Position numbers and translations under genes: made by a program. A model generated the notes under the pieces. The model ran no database searches and was not told the DNA's origin. It saw nothing but the letters and a program-made list of their open reading frames with translations. This document shows positions 38,223-47,476 of a stretch of 64,000 bases of DNA, in pieces. The DNA is taken from NCBI RefSeq assembly GCF_003150835.1, contig NZ_CP029479.1:2455501-2519500 (forward strand). The letters are read 5' to 3'. The first letter of the stretch is position 1, and each line of letters opens with the position of its first letter. This DNA is from Phenylobacterium parvum. GTDB taxonomy: Bacteria > Pseudomonadota > Alphaproteobacteria > Caulobacterales > Caulobacteraceae.

Positions 38223-38238
38223 TTGTCATATTTGCCAA
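38223..38238. promoter_or_regulatory. Inverted repeat at the toxin-antitoxin promoter
   Basis: TTGTCA and TGCCAA flank a 4-bp TATT spacer (one mismatch between arms), 10 bp before the toxin start. Position and AT-rich context fit an autoregulatory operator of the HigBA pair. Confidence 0.45.
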
Positions 38239-38308
38239 CTTTTCTCAAGCCGTGCAGAGCGAGGCCTTCATATGGCCTTACCGGCGTACAGTCAGACCCC
38301 CGACCCCC

Positions 38309-39190
38309 TCACCCCACAGCCAGCAGGACATGCCCGGCCTTGATCAGGGCCCGGACCGGCGCCCCCGGGGCCAGGCCCAGGGCCCCGGCGCTGGCGTGGG
38401 TGACCATCGCCACCAGGGTCTTGCCGCCGCCGATGTCCACGTGGACCTCGTCGTTCACCGCCCCGGTCTCGAGGCGCGAGACCACGCCTTCCAGGTCATT
38501 GCGGGCGCTGGTGCGCAGGGGCGGGGCGTCGCCGTCTGGAACGGCGGCCAGCAGGATGTCGCCGGCGTTGATCAGGGCCAGGGCCGGTAGGCCGGGAGTG
38601 AGGCCCAACTCCAGGGCCGCCTCCCGGGTCACGCCAGCCACCAGGCTGCGGCCGTCGCCCAGGTCCAGCACCACCTCCGAGTTCACCGCCCCTTCGGTCA
38701 CCGAGACCACTTCGCCGCGCAGCATGTTCCGGGCCGAGGTCTTCATGGTCAGGCTCCACAGGAAGGTGGGGTCAAAGTCCGTTCCGCCCTTGGCGAGCCT
38801 CAGCTCCAGGGCGCCGAGGACCCACTTCATCTCGGTGTTGAGGCCGTCGTAGGCGCGCAGGACGGCCCAGCCCTCGGGGGTGAGGCGGGCCGCCCCGCCC
38901 CGGGCGCCGCCGGGCTGGCCGGTCACCAGCGGCCGGGGGAAGAGGTTGTTCAGGGCCTGGACCGAGTCCCAGGCGGCCCGGTAGCTCAGGCCATGCCGGC
39001 TGGCGGCGGCCGAGATCGAGCCTTCCCTGCCGATATCCGCCAGCAGGGCGATGCGGGCGACCGAGACCACGGCCTTGCCGCGCCGGCCCAGGGTCACGCT
39101 GACCTCCAGGGGCTCGCCCCTCCGGCGGGGCTGGAACTCAGGCGGCATGGGGGGACGCTTGCGCGGCCCGGTCGGCGTCACGGCGGTCAT
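38309..39190 (-). CDS. modE: Molybdate-responsive regulator ModE
   Basis: A 293-aa full-length ModE. The N-terminal winged helix (about 20-115) includes EGSISAAASRHGLSYRAAWD; two molybdate-binding Mop/TOBE domains follow (about 150-215 and 225-290), each opening with TSARN and containing the pattern GAVNSEVVLDL or GAVNDEVHVDI. In known ModE proteins molybdate binding to the dimerised Mop domains promotes DNA binding. It lies 25 bp downstream of a TonB-dependent receptor in the same direction and is probably in its operon, under the ModE-box-like site at 41584. No modABC genes are in this window. Confidence 0.92.
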   Translation of the reverse strand: MTAVTPTGPRKRPPMPPEFQPRRRGEPLEVSVTLGRRGKAVVSVARIALLADIGREGSISAAASRHGLSYRAAWDSVQALNNLFPRPLVTGQPGGARGGAARLTPEGWAVLRAYDGLNTEMKWVLGALELRLAKGGTDFDPTFLWSLTMKTSARNMLRGEVVSVTEGAVNSEVVLDLGDGRSLVAGVTREAALELGLTPGLPALALINAGDILLAAVPDGDAPPLRTSARNDLEGVVSRLETGAVNDEVHVDIGGGKTLVAMVTHASAGALGLAPGAPVRALIKAGHVLLAVG

Positions 39191-39215
39191 GTCGGTCTCC
39201 GGTTGGAGGTTTCCA

Positions 39216-41558
39216 TCAGTAGGCCACCCTCAGGGTCAGGCCCGCCGACCGCGGGTCGCCCGGCGCCCCCAGGACCAGTCCCGAGTTTCCCGCCTGGACA
39301 GTCACCGAGGTCAGCCAGGACGCATCGAAGGCATTGCGCACCCAGGCCGTGAGCTCCCAGGCGCCGGGCCGGCGCAGGCCCGCCGACAGGTTCACCAGGG
39401 CGTAGCCGTCGATGACCGTGTAGGCCGAGCCCGTCGCCTCGCCGGCGGCGTCGCTCCATCCATTGGCGTCGAGGCGCAGGAAGACTTCGCTTCCCGGTCC
39501 CGGGATCGGGCGGGCGTAGTCCGCCGAGGCGCTCCAGGCCCATTTCGGGGCGCCGGGGAGGCGCCGGCCCGACAGGTCACAGGCGGTGGTCGCCACCCCG
39601 ATCTGCTCCAGGGGACAGGGCCCGTTGGCGTAGGAGAGGTAGCGGGCGTCGGTCAGGGCCGCCGCGCCGGTCAGCACCAGGCCCGCCAGGGGCCGTAGCT
39701 CGGCCTCCGCCTCCACCCCCCGCGAGCGGACGCGCTCGACGTTGGCGAGATAGCCGCGCAGGGCGCCGGGGCCGGTGTCGACCACATTGGCCTGGAAGTC
39801 GCGCACCCGGGTCTCGAAGACATCGAGGCTCAGGGCCAGCCGCCCGCCCTCGGGCCGCAGCTTCAAGCCCGCCTCCCAGGCCATGACCCGCTCGGGCCGG
39901 ATGACGGCGGTGGCGAGGGCCGGCTGGCCCTGGGCGTTTGTCGGCAGGCCCGACATGTTGATTCCGCCCGAGGTCTCCGCCCGCGCCAGGCTGGCATAGG
40001 CCGAAAGGCCGGGTGAGAGGCGATAGACCGCCGCGAGGCGTCCCGAGAGCCCGCCGTCGCGGATGGCGGCCTGGTAGGCCTGGGGCCGCAGGATCGACAG
40101 CTTGGCGGCCTGTAGGAAGGGGGTTGGCGCCGGGCCGCCGCCGGACACGGTGGAGGCGAACCTGCCCGCCTTGTCTTCCCAGGCATAGCGCAGGCCGGCG
40201 GTCAGGCTGAGCCTCTCGGAGGCCGCCCAGGTCGCCTCGCCGAAGACCGCCGCGCTGGTCGAGCGGAACCGGGTACGCCCCTCCGTCCCGTAGCCGTCGA
40301 GCAGGCCGGCGGGCCAGGTCGGGGCCGGCCCCAGCAGCCAGGCCGTCGCCGCCGGGCCATAGACCGAGATCGGACGGCCGATGATCACCTGGGAGAAGAC
40401 GAGGACCCCCGCCGATCCCTGGACCGGTCCCGCCTCCCGGGTGACCAGGCGTAGTTCCTGGCTGACCTGCTCCTGCCGCGAGGGGATGTGCTGGACCGTC
40501 TGGATGGACAGGCCGGTGAAGTCGCGGTCGTTGGCCGCATCCCAGTCCCACCAACGCCAGGCGGTCAGGCTGGTCAGATCGAAGGCCCCGGCCCGGGCCC
40601 CGATCCGCGCCATGACCCCGCCTTCGGTCGTGTCGATGGCGAGGGGAGCGTCGATGTCCGTGATCCGCGCCTTCGGGTCCAACGGTAGGGGGACGTATCC
40701 CGCCGCCGCCGCGAGGGCCGGGAACTGGCGGGCGGGGGGCCTGAGGGTGGTCCCGATACGCATCGGGACCTGGGTGCAGCATTCCGCCTTCAGGCTCGCC
40801 ATATCTGCAGAGAAATCAATGACTAGGTCGTCTGACGGCGTAATCCTCAGACGTCCCAGGGCGTTGAAGGACCCAAGGAAATTGCTGCGCCTTCCGGATT
40901 TCATGTTGCGCAGCATTCCATCTCGCGCCGCGCCGCCCAGGCTGAGCCGGGCGGTGATCTGGTCATCGCCGAGGGACCCGGAAACGCTGGCCCGGGCGCG
41001 GCGGTATCCGTAGTCGCCAAGGGTCAGCTCGCCGTCGGCCTGGGGCGCGGTGGCCGGGGCCCGGGTGACCAGGCTGACCACCCCGGCCGTCGAGGTCCGG
41101 CCGAAGAGGGTCCCCTGCGGTCCGCGCAGGATCTCCACCCGCTCAAGGTCCTGGAGGTCAAAGGCCGCAGCCGCTGGCCGGGCGCGGTAGACCCCGTCGA
41201 CATAGAGCCCCACCCCCGGCTCCAGGCCGTCATTGGCCTGGGACACCGCCGCGACCCCGCTGCCCAGGCCGCGGATCGTCAGGGCGGTGTTGCGCGGGTT
41301 CGGAGAGGAGAAGCCCAGGGAGGGGACCCGGGCGGCGAGGCCGGCGACCCCGGTGGTCCCCGAGGCGCGGAGGGTGTCGGCCGTGACCACGGTCAGGGAG
41401 ACCGGGGCGGCCAGGTCGTCCTCAGGACGAAGGCGGGCGGTGACGACCAGGGGCTCCACGCTCGCCGCCGCCTCGGCCCGGGCCGCCGAACCTGCGAGGG
41501 ACGCCGCCAGGGCGGCGAGGCCCCGGAGAACGGGCTTCAGGCGCAGGATGGGGGGCAA
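39216..41558 (-). CDS. TonB-dependent outer-membrane receptor, candidate molybdate/metal-chelate importer
   Basis: A 780-aa receptor: signal sequence (LRGLAALAASLAGSAARA), TonB-box-like VEPLVVTARL, plug domain (about 50-165, with GVGLYVDGVYRARPAA and VEILRGPQGTLFGRTSTAG), then a 22-strand-type barrel ending with an aromatic residue (LTLRVAY). The start is probably TTG 41558, as no ATG is available and GGAG lies seven bases upstream. Substrate is not evident from sequence. The inference of molybdate or related oxyanion uptake comes from the ModE-like operator in its promoter and modE directly downstream. Confidence 0.88.
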   Translation of the reverse strand: MPPILRLKPVLRGLAALAASLAGSAARAEAAASVEPLVVTARLRPEDDLAAPVSLTVVTADTLRASGTTGVAGLAARVPSLGFSSPNPRNTALTIRGLGSGVAAVSQANDGLEPGVGLYVDGVYRARPAAAAFDLQDLERVEILRGPQGTLFGRTSTAGVVSLVTRAPATAPQADGELTLGDYGYRRARASVSGSLGDDQITARLSLGGAARDGMLRNMKSGRRSNFLGSFNALGRLRITPSDDLVIDFSADMASLKAECCTQVPMRIGTTLRPPARQFPALAAAAGYVPLPLDPKARITDIDAPLAIDTTEGGVMARIGARAGAFDLTSLTAWRWWDWDAANDRDFTGLSIQTVQHIPSRQEQVSQELRLVTREAGPVQGSAGVLVFSQVIIGRPISVYGPAATAWLLGPAPTWPAGLLDGYGTEGRTRFRSTSAAVFGEATWAASERLSLTAGLRYAWEDKAGRFASTVSGGGPAPTPFLQAAKLSILRPQAYQAAIRDGGLSGRLAAVYRLSPGLSAYASLARAETSGGINMSGLPTNAQGQPALATAVIRPERVMAWEAGLKLRPEGGRLALSLDVFETRVRDFQANVVDTGPGALRGYLANVERVRSRGVEAEAELRPLAGLVLTGAAALTDARYLSYANGPCPLEQIGVATTACDLSGRRLPGAPKWAWSASADYARPIPGPGSEVFLRLDANGWSDAAGEATGSAYTVIDGYALVNLSAGLRRPGAWELTAWVRNAFDASWLTSVTVQAGNSGLVLGAPGDPRSAGLTLRVAY

Positions 41559-41562
41559 GACG

Positions 41563-41584
41563 GGTCTCCGCGGGGACGGAGACC
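41563..41584. promoter_or_regulatory. Inverted repeat covering the receptor Shine-Dalgarno
   Basis: GGTCTCCG and CGGAGACC are perfect 8-bp arms around a 6-base loop. One arm holds the GGAG of the receptor gene. The predicted transcription start (about 41578) falls inside the other arm, so whether the full hairpin forms in mRNA depends on the true start site. Confidence 0.4.
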
Positions 41585-41608
41585 GTTATGCAGTCAACCT
41601 GCATAACG
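41584..41608. promoter_or_regulatory. ModE-box-like operator, perfect 10-5-10 inverted repeat
   Basis: CGTTATGCAG-TCAAC-CTGCATAACG. The CGTTAT...ATAACG ends are those of known ModE sites in Proteobacteria. The repeat covers the -10 element and spacer of the receptor promoter, the layout of a repressor site. Confidence 0.72.
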
Positions 41609-41613
41609 CTCAA
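41585..41613 (-). promoter_or_regulatory. Promoter of the TonB-receptor-modE operon
   Basis: On the minus strand TTGAGC (41613-41608) is followed after exactly 17 bp by CATAAC (41590-41585). Both hexamers match sigma-70 sites at four of six positions. The ModE-like palindrome lies on the -10 and spacer. Confidence 0.6.
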
Positions 41614-41616
41614 GTT

Positions 41617-42045
41617 TCAGCCGGCCTCGCGGTCGGGTCCGGCGCCGGGGACGGGGGCGAGGCTGACGCCGTCCGGGGTCACGCTCCGGAAGAAGCAGGT
41701 GCGGGCGCCCACATGGCAGGCCCCGCCGTCGCCCTGCGGCCGGACCCTCAGGAGGACGGCGTCCTGGTCGCAGTCGATCCGCACCTCTTCCACGACCTGG
41801 ACCTGGCCCGAGGTCTCGCCCTTCTTCCAGAGGGCTTGGCGGGAGCGGCTGAAATAGACGGCCTCGCCCGAGGCCAGGGTGGCGCGCAGGGCCTCGGCGT
41901 TCATCCAGGCCAGCATGAGCACCTCGCCGGTGTCGGCGTGCTGGGCGATGGCGGCGACCAGGCCGTCGGGGCCAAAGCGGGGGGCCAGGACGTCGCCGGT
42001 CTCCAGCGCCTCCACCGACGGGGCCGCAGGGAAGTCGGCGGTCAT
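41617..42045 (-). CDS. hisI: Phosphoribosyl-AMP cyclohydrolase
   Basis: Opens the adenine ring of PR-AMP in histidine synthesis. The 142-aa single-domain protein carries the metal/zinc motifs [13 protein letters not shown] near residue 93 and [14 protein letters not shown] near 111, and the N-terminal [11 protein letters not shown]. It is the separate HisI form without a HisE domain. ATG 42045 fits the family start. It lies 8 bp after folE on the same strand. Confidence 0.94.
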   Translation of the reverse strand: MTADFPAAPSVEALETGDVLAPRFGPDGLVAAIAQHADTGEVLMLAWMNAEALRATLASGEAVYFSRSRQALWKKGETSGQVQVVEEVRIDCDQDAVLLRVRPQGDGGACHVGARTCFFRSVTPDGVSLAPVPGAGPDREAG

Positions 42046-42053
42046 GGCGGCTC

Positions 42054-42680
42054 CTATCGGCGGTTGGCGAAGTCCAGGAAGCGCTGGCGCAGGCCGTCGT
42101 CGGTCTTGAAGACGCCGGTGAACTGGGTCGTGATCGTCGAGACGTGCCGGTGGTGCAGGCCGCGGGTGGTCATGCACTGGTGGGCGGCGTCGACCAGGAC
42201 CGCCACGCCCGCCGGGCGCAGGCTGTCGTTGATGGCGTTGGCGATCTGCTGGGTCAGGGTCTCCTGGTTCTGGAGACGGCGGGCGAAGATGGTCACCACC
42301 TTGGCCAGCTTGGAGATGCCCACGACCCGGTTGGTCGGCATGTAGGCCACGTAGGCCTTGCCCAGGAAGGGCGCCATGTGGTGCTCGCAGTGGCTCTCCA
42401 CCTCGATGTCCCGCAGCATGACGATGTCGTCATAGCCCTGGACGTCCTCGAAGGTCTTGGACAGCTCCTTGGCCGGATCCTGGCGGTAGCCCTCGAACCA
42501 GTCCTGATAGGCGTCGATGACCCGCTTGGGGGTGTCGATCACGCCTTCCCGGCGGGGGTCGTCGCCCGCCCAGGCGATGAGGGTGCGGACGGCCTCCATG
42601 GCCTCCTCGCGGGTCGGCCGGCGCAGGGGCTCGAGGCCCGCGGGGACGGCGGCGGCGGGGGAGTCGGCGGGAGCGGCCAT
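42054..42680 (-). CDS. folE: GTP cyclohydrolase I
   Basis: Converts GTP to 7,8-dihydroneopterin triphosphate for folate. The 208-aa protein has the zinc-site motif [20 protein letters not shown] near residue 96, GISKLAKVV near 122, and the second zinc Cys in [11 protein letters not shown] near 167. ATG 42680 is preceded by AAGGA at the right distance. The frame continues far upstream over cysS, but that part is antisense shadow. It is divergent from cysS and followed by hisI. Confidence 0.95.
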   Translation of the reverse strand: MAAPADSPAAAVPAGLEPLRRPTREEAMEAVRTLIAWAGDDPRREGVIDTPKRVIDAYQDWFEGYRQDPAKELSKTFEDVQGYDDIVMLRDIEVESHCEHHMAPFLGKAYVAYMPTNRVVGISKLAKVVTIFARRLQNQETLTQQIANAINDSLRPAGVAVLVDAAHQCMTTRGLHHRHVSTITTQFTGVFKTDDGLRQRFLDFANRR

Positions 42681-42818
42681 GTCGTCTTCCTTCAGGATCC
42701 GCGCGGTGGAGAGGGGCTGTCCCCAAAGTCCTTGGCCCGCCGGACGGCCAGCCTGTATACGGGAGCCGCCCCGCCGGGGGCAACCTCGCGCCGCCTCGGA
42801 CCTGACCAGACCCGCCCC

Positions 42819-44216
42819 ATGCCCCTCGCCCTCTACGACTCCATGGCCCGCGCCAAGCGGCCCTTCGTCCCCGCCGATCCGGCCCGGGTGACGATGTATG
42901 TCTGCGGGCCGACGGTCTACAATTTCGCCCACATCGGCAACGCCCGCCCCGTGGTGGTGTTCGACGTCCTGTTCCGCCTGCTGCGCCAGGCCTACGGTGA
43001 GGCCGCCGTGGTCTATGCGGCGAACGTCACGGACGTGGATGACAAGATCAATCGCAGGGCCGCCGAGGAAGGCGTGCCGATCGACGTCATCACCGACCGC
43101 TACCTGGCCGCCTACAACGCCGACATGGCCGAGTTGGGCGCCCTGAGGCCCAGCCTCCAGCCCCGGGCGACGCGGACCATGGACGCCATCATCGCCCTGA
43201 TCGGCCGGCTGGTCGCGAACGGCTCGGCCTACGCCGCCGAGGGGCATGTCCTGTTCGACACCCAGGCCTGCGGCGACTACGGCGCCCTGTCCGGCCACCC
43301 GATGGAGGACATGATCGCCGGCGCCCGGGTGGACGTGGCCCCCTACAAGCGCCATCCGGCGGACTTCGTGCTCTGGAAGCCCTCCAAGCCGGGCGAGCCG
43401 GTTTGGGACAGCCCCTTCGGCCCTGGCCGGCCGGGCTGGCACATCGAATGCACGGCCATGATCGAGCAGTCCCTGGGCCTGCCCATCGACATCCACGGCG
43501 GCGGCATCGACCTGCTCTTCCCGCACCATGAGAACGAGCGGGCGCAGGGGGTCTGCGCCCACGACCCCGGCGCCGACGGCGACCGCACCTACGCCCGCTA
43601 CTGGATGCACAACGGCTTCCTGAACTTCGGCGAGGAGAAGATGTCGAAGAGCCTGGGCAATGTCGCCCTGGTGAACGACCTCATCAAGTCAGCCCCGGGC
43701 GAGGCGCTGCGCTGGGCCCTGCTGGTCGGCCATTACCGCGCACCCCTGGAGTGGACCGGCGACCTCATCGCCCAGTCGGTGAAGGCCCTGGATCGGCTCT
43801 ACGGCGCCCTGCGCCGGTCGGCGGGAATCGAGGCGGCCGAAACCGGCCCCGCGCAGGCCTTCGTGGCCGCACTGGAAGATGACCTCAACACCCCCGCCGC
43901 CATGGCCGAGCTGTTCGGCCTGGCCACCGCCCTGGAGACCGCGACAGGCCCTGGACGGGCCGAGGCCAAGGGCCGGCTGCTGGCCTCCGCCCGGCTGATG
44001 GGCTTCCTGTTCGGCGATCCCGAGGCCTGGTTCCAGGGCGGTGCGGATGACGCCCTGAAGGCCCGGATCGACGATCTGGTGGCTCGCCGGTCAGAGGCGC
44101 GCGCCGCCAAGGACTGGCCGGCGGCCGACCAGATCCGCGACGAACTGGCCGCCCTGAACGTCGAGGTCATGGACGGCCCGTCCGGCGCGACCTGGAGACT
44201 CAAGGAGAGGACGTGA
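42819..44216 (+). CDS. cysS: Cysteine-tRNA ligase
   Basis: Charges tRNA(Cys). The 465-aa class I synthetase has the zinc/HIGH region YVCGPTVYNFAHIGNARPVV near residue 28, GWHIECTAMIEQSLG with the zinc Cys near 211, FPHHENERAQ near 235 and KMSKSLGN near 273. Length is normal. Its stop overlaps the start of the SRPBCC gene by one base (TGATG), giving a four-gene run cysS-SRPBCC-IscU-like-yidD. Confidence 0.96.
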   Translation: MPLALYDSMARAKRPFVPADPARVTMYVCGPTVYNFAHIGNARPVVVFDVLFRLLRQAYGEAAVVYAANVTDVDDKINRRAAEEGVPIDVITDRYLAAYNADMAELGALRPSLQPRATRTMDAIIALIGRLVANGSAYAAEGHVLFDTQACGDYGALSGHPMEDMIAGARVDVAPYKRHPADFVLWKPSKPGEPVWDSPFGPGRPGWHIECTAMIEQSLGLPIDIHGGGIDLLFPHHENERAQGVCAHDPGADGDRTYARYWMHNGFLNFGEEKMSKSLGNVALVNDLIKSAPGEALRWALLVGHYRAPLEWTGDLIAQSVKALDRLYGALRRSAGIEAAETGPAQAFVAALEDDLNTPAAMAELFGLATALETATGPGRAEAKGRLLASARLMGFLFGDPEAWFQGGADDALKARIDDLVARRSEARAAKDWPAADQIRDELAALNVEVMDGPSGATWRLKERT

Positions 44217-44752
44217 TGGCGATCCGCCCGCCGCCCATGTTCGGCATGAAGGGGGGCGCCCCCAAGGCGTCCGGCGGGCCCATCCCGCTGCGCGTCGAGC
44301 ACCGGATCGGGGTCCAGGTCCCGGCGGAGATCCTGTGGGAACTGCTCAGCAACCTGGAGGGCTGGAGCGGCTGGAATCCCCTCTATCCCCAGGCCCAGGG
44401 CCAGATCCGCATCGGCTCCCAGCTCGAGCTGACCGAGGTCCTGCCCGGCCGATCCCCGCGGCAGGCCCGCCCTGTCGTGCTGGAATGGGTGCCCCTGGAA
44501 CAGATCCACTGGCGGGACTCCCGGTCCGATGGCTGGGTTAAGTCGGTGCGGTTCATCGAGGTCGACATCCTCAGCCCGACCGGATGCATCATCTCCAACG
44601 GCGAGATCTTCAGCGGCTGGCTGGCCAAGCGGCACCTCAAGCTCCACGGGCCGGCCCACCGCGAGGGCTTCCGCGCCATGAACGAGGCCCTGGTCGATCA
44701 TGCCGTCCGCCTCTGGACCGACCGGGGCGGATCACCGCCGGACGCCCGATGA
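44216..44752 (+). CDS. SRPBCC (START/Bet v1-like) family protein
   Basis: A 178-aa protein of the polyketide-cyclase/dehydrase SRPBCC fold: VEHRIGVQVPAEILWELLSN at the N-terminus, then WSGWNPLYPQAQGQIRIGSQ, and a C-terminal long helix (HREGFRAMNEALVDHAVRLW). This fold binds hydrophobic ligands; the ligand is unknown. ATG 44216 overlaps the cysS stop (a GTG one codon earlier is possible), and its stop overlaps the next gene in ATGA. Confidence 0.78.
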   Translation: MAIRPPPMFGMKGGAPKASGGPIPLRVEHRIGVQVPAEILWELLSNLEGWSGWNPLYPQAQGQIRIGSQLELTEVLPGRSPRQARPVVLEWVPLEQIHWRDSRSDGWVKSVRFIEVDILSPTGCIISNGEIFSGWLAKRHLKLHGPAHREGFRAMNEALVDHAVRLWTDRGGSPPDAR

Positions 44753-45201
44753 TCGACGACATCTATTCGGCCAAGGTCCTGGCCCTGGCGGCCAACCTGC
44801 CGCACCTGGGGCGGCTGGCGGCGCCCGACGGGTCGGCGGAGAAGACCTCGCGCCTGTGCGGCAGCCGGGTGCGGGTCGATGTCGGCCTCGATTCGGACGG
44901 GCGGATCGCCCGGTTCGCCCAGGACGTTAAGGCCTGCGCCCTGGGCCAGGCGTCGGCCGCCATCCTCGGCGCGGGCGCGATTGGCGCCGACGAGGCCGAG
45001 CTTGAGTTGGCGACCGAGGCCTTCCGCTCTATGCTGAAGGCGGGCGGTTCCCCGCCCGAAGGACGCTTTTCGGATCTCGCCATGCTCGCCCCGGTAAAGG
45101 ACTATCCCGCCCGGCACGCCTCGACCCTCCTGGCCTTCGAGGCCGCACTGGAGGCTGTCCGCCAGGCAGGTGCGCGAACTAGCCCCGCCGGCGCGGCTTG
45201 A
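44749..45201 (+). CDS. IscU/NifU-like iron-sulfur cluster scaffold protein
   Basis: A 150-aa IscU-like protein. Two of the three cluster cysteines are present, in SRLCGSRVRVDV near residue 37 and VKACALGQASAAIL near 62. The third position, near YPARHASTLLAFEA (about 125), has no Cys, as is typical of this alphaproteobacterial subfamily as far as I recall. It may carry or hand over clusters rather than build them in the usual way. It overlaps the SRPBCC gene in ATGA and lies 55 bp before yidD. Confidence 0.85.
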   Translation: MIDDIYSAKVLALAANLPHLGRLAAPDGSAEKTSRLCGSRVRVDVGLDSDGRIARFAQDVKACALGQASAAILGAGAIGADEAELELATEAFRSMLKAGGSPPEGRFSDLAMLAPVKDYPARHASTLLAFEAALEAVRQAGARTSPAGAA

Positions 45202-45256
45202 TCCCGGCGACTCTGCGGGATAGGCACAACCCCAATTCGCAAGCCTGCGAGCCGGC

Positions 45257-45532
45257 ATGAACCTCTACGAACGCTGCGTCAGGGGCGCCCACCGCGCCTA
45301 CAAGCTGACGCTCTCGCCCCTGATCGGGCGCCAGTGCCGGTTTCTTCCGACCTGCTCGGATTACGCCGCAGAAGCCCTGATCACGCACGGTCCCTGGAAA
45401 GGCTCCGGACTGGCCGCCAGTCGACTGTGCCGCTGTAATCCCTGGGGTGGATCGGGCTATGACCCGGTCCCGCCCCGGAGCCCCGGAGGCCCCGCCGCGG
45501 CGGGACCCGAGGCCCCGAAACGGACGACCTGA
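45257..45532 (+). CDS. yidD: Membrane protein insertion efficiency factor YidD
   Basis: A 91-aa membrane-associated protein that assists YidC-dependent insertion. The family core is intact: [57 protein letters not shown], including the conserved cysteines. Here it lies between the IscU-like gene and thrS rather than between rnpA and yidC. Confidence 0.94.
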   Translation: MNLYERCVRGAHRAYKLTLSPLIGRQCRFLPTCSDYAAEALITHGPWKGSGLAASRLCRCNPWGGSGYDPVPPRSPGGPAAAGPEAPKRTT

Positions 45533-45535
45533 ACC

Positions 45536-47476
45536 ATGATCGAACTCATCTTTCCCGATGGCTCCAAGCGGGCCTTCGACGAGGGGGCCAGCGGCCGCGA
45601 CGTCGCCGCCTCCATCGCCAAGTCGCTGGAGAAGCGCGCCCTTCTGGTGCGCCTGGACGGCGAGCTTCTGGACCTGGACCGGCCCCTGCCAGGCGGCGGG
45701 ACCTTCGAGATCCTGACGCGTGAGAGCCCGGACGCCCTGGAGGTGATCCGCCACGACGCCAGCCACGTGCTGGCCCAGGCTGTGCAGGAGCTCTTCCCCG
45801 GCACGCAGGTGACCATCGGCCCGGCCATCGAGGACGGCTTCTACTACGACTTCGCCCGGGATGAGCCCTTCTCGCTGGACGACCTGTCGACCATCGAGGC
45901 GCGCATGGCCGAGATCGTCGACCGGGACGAGAAGATCGTCCGCGAGGTCTGGGACCGGAATGAGGCCATCTCGCACTTCAAGGGGATCGGCGAGGCCTAC
46001 AAGGCCGAGATCATCTCGGACCTGCCCGGGGACGAGGTCATCACGGTCTATCGCCAGGGCGAGTGGAAGGACCTTTGCCTGGGACCGCACCTGCCGTCCA
46101 CGCGCCACGTGGGCAAGGCCTTCAAGCTGACCAAGCTGGCGGGCGCCTACTGGCGCGGCGACCATCGCAACGCCCAGCTGCAGCGCATCTACGGCACGGC
46201 CTGGGCCACCGAGGCGGACCTAGAGGCCCACCTGAAGCGGATCGAGGAGGCCGAGCGCCGGGACCACCGCCGGATCGGCCGGGCCATGGACCTCTTCCAC
46301 CTGCAGGAGGAAGCCCGGGGGATGATCTTCTGGCATCCGAAGGGCTGGACCCTCTACCGCACGGTCGAGGCCTACATGCGCCGCCGGGTGGAGGCGGACG
46401 GCTATGTCGAGGTCAAGGCGCCCCAGATCATGGACCGGGGCCTCTGGGAGAAGTCCGGGCACTGGGAGAAGTTCGGCCAGGCCATGTTCACGTGCGAAAC
46501 GACGGAAGGCGAAGAGCTGGCCGTTAAGCCCATGAACTGTCCGGGGCACGTCCAGATCTTCAACTTCGGCCAAAAGAGCTATCGCGACCTGCCCCTGCGC
46601 ATGGCCGAGTTCGGCGCGTGCCACCGGTACGAGCCCTCCGGCGCCCTGCACGGGATCATGCGCCTGCGCGCCTTCACCCAGGATGACGCCCACATCTTCT
46701 GCCGTGAGGACCAGATCGAGGCCGAGACGACGAAGTTCGTGAAGCTGCTGAACTCGGTCTACTCCGACTTTGGCCTCGACCTGCACAGCGTGAAGCTGGC
46801 CCTGCGGCCGGACATCCGCGCCGGGTCCGACGAGGTGTGGGACGTCGCCGAGGCCAAGCTGGACCGCGCCGCCCGCCAGGCGGTGAACATGGAGGTCGAG
46901 CCCCTGCCCGGCGAAGGCGCCTTCTACGGCCCCAAGCTGGAGTTCCACCTGCGCGACGCCATCGGGCGGACCTGGCAGTGCGGCACCCTGCAGCTGGACT
47001 TCGTCCTGCCCGAGCGCCTCGACGCCGAGTACGTGGCCGAGGACGGCTCCAAACAGAGGCCGGTCATGCTGCACCGGGCGATCTGCGGCTCCATGGAGCG
47101 CTTCCTGGGGGTGGCCATCGAGAACTACGCCGGCGCCTTCCCGCTGTGGCTGGCGCCCACCCAGGCGGTGGTGGCCTCGATCACCTCGGACGCCGACGAC
47201 TACGCCCGCGAAGTCGCCGCGGCCCTGAAGGCGGCGGGGCTGAGGGTCGAGCTCGACCTGCGCAACGAGAAGATCAACTACAAGGTGCGGGAACACAGCC
47301 TGGCCAAGACCCCCGTGATCGCCGCGGTCGGCCGCCGGGAGGCCGAGACCCGCGCCCTGGCCATCCGCAGGCTGGGGGCCGAGGGCCAGACCATCCTGCC
47401 GCTGGATGAGGCCGTGGCGGCCCTGGTCGCCGAGGCGGTCCCTCCCGACCTGGCCCGCGCTGCGCTGAGAGGCTGA
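45536..47476 (+). CDS. thrS: Threonine-tRNA ligase
   Basis: Charges tRNA(Thr) and edits mischarged Ser. The 646-aa protein contains the N-terminal TGS domain (about 1-60), the editing domain with [17 protein letters not shown] near residue 73, and the class II core with motif 2 [20 protein letters not shown], zinc Cys in [12 protein letters not shown] near 336, and motif 3 [13 protein letters not shown], then the anticodon-binding domain. It starts 3 bp after yidD, and its stop overlaps the next gene by one base (TGATG). Confidence 0.96.
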   Translation: MIELIFPDGSKRAFDEGASGRDVAASIAKSLEKRALLVRLDGELLDLDRPLPGGGTFEILTRESPDALEVIRHDASHVLAQAVQELFPGTQVTIGPAIEDGFYYDFARDEPFSLDDLSTIEARMAEIVDRDEKIVREVWDRNEAISHFKGIGEAYKAEIISDLPGDEVITVYRQGEWKDLCLGPHLPSTRHVGKAFKLTKLAGAYWRGDHRNAQLQRIYGTAWATEADLEAHLKRIEEAERRDHRRIGRAMDLFHLQEEARGMIFWHPKGWTLYRTVEAYMRRRVEADGYVEVKAPQIMDRGLWEKSGHWEKFGQAMFTCETTEGEELAVKPMNCPGHVQIFNFGQKSYRDLPLRMAEFGACHRYEPSGALHGIMRLRAFTQDDAHIFCREDQIEAETTKFVKLLNSVYSDFGLDLHSVKLALRPDIRAGSDEVWDVAEAKLDRAARQAVNMEVEPLPGEGAFYGPKLEFHLRDAIGRTWQCGTLQLDFVLPERLDAEYVAEDGSKQRPVMLHRAICGSMERFLGVAIENYAGAFPLWLAPTQAVVASITSDADDYAREVAAALKAAGLRVELDLRNEKINYKVREHSLAKTPVIAAVGRREAETRALAIRRLGAEGQTILPLDEAVAALVAEAVPPDLARAALRG

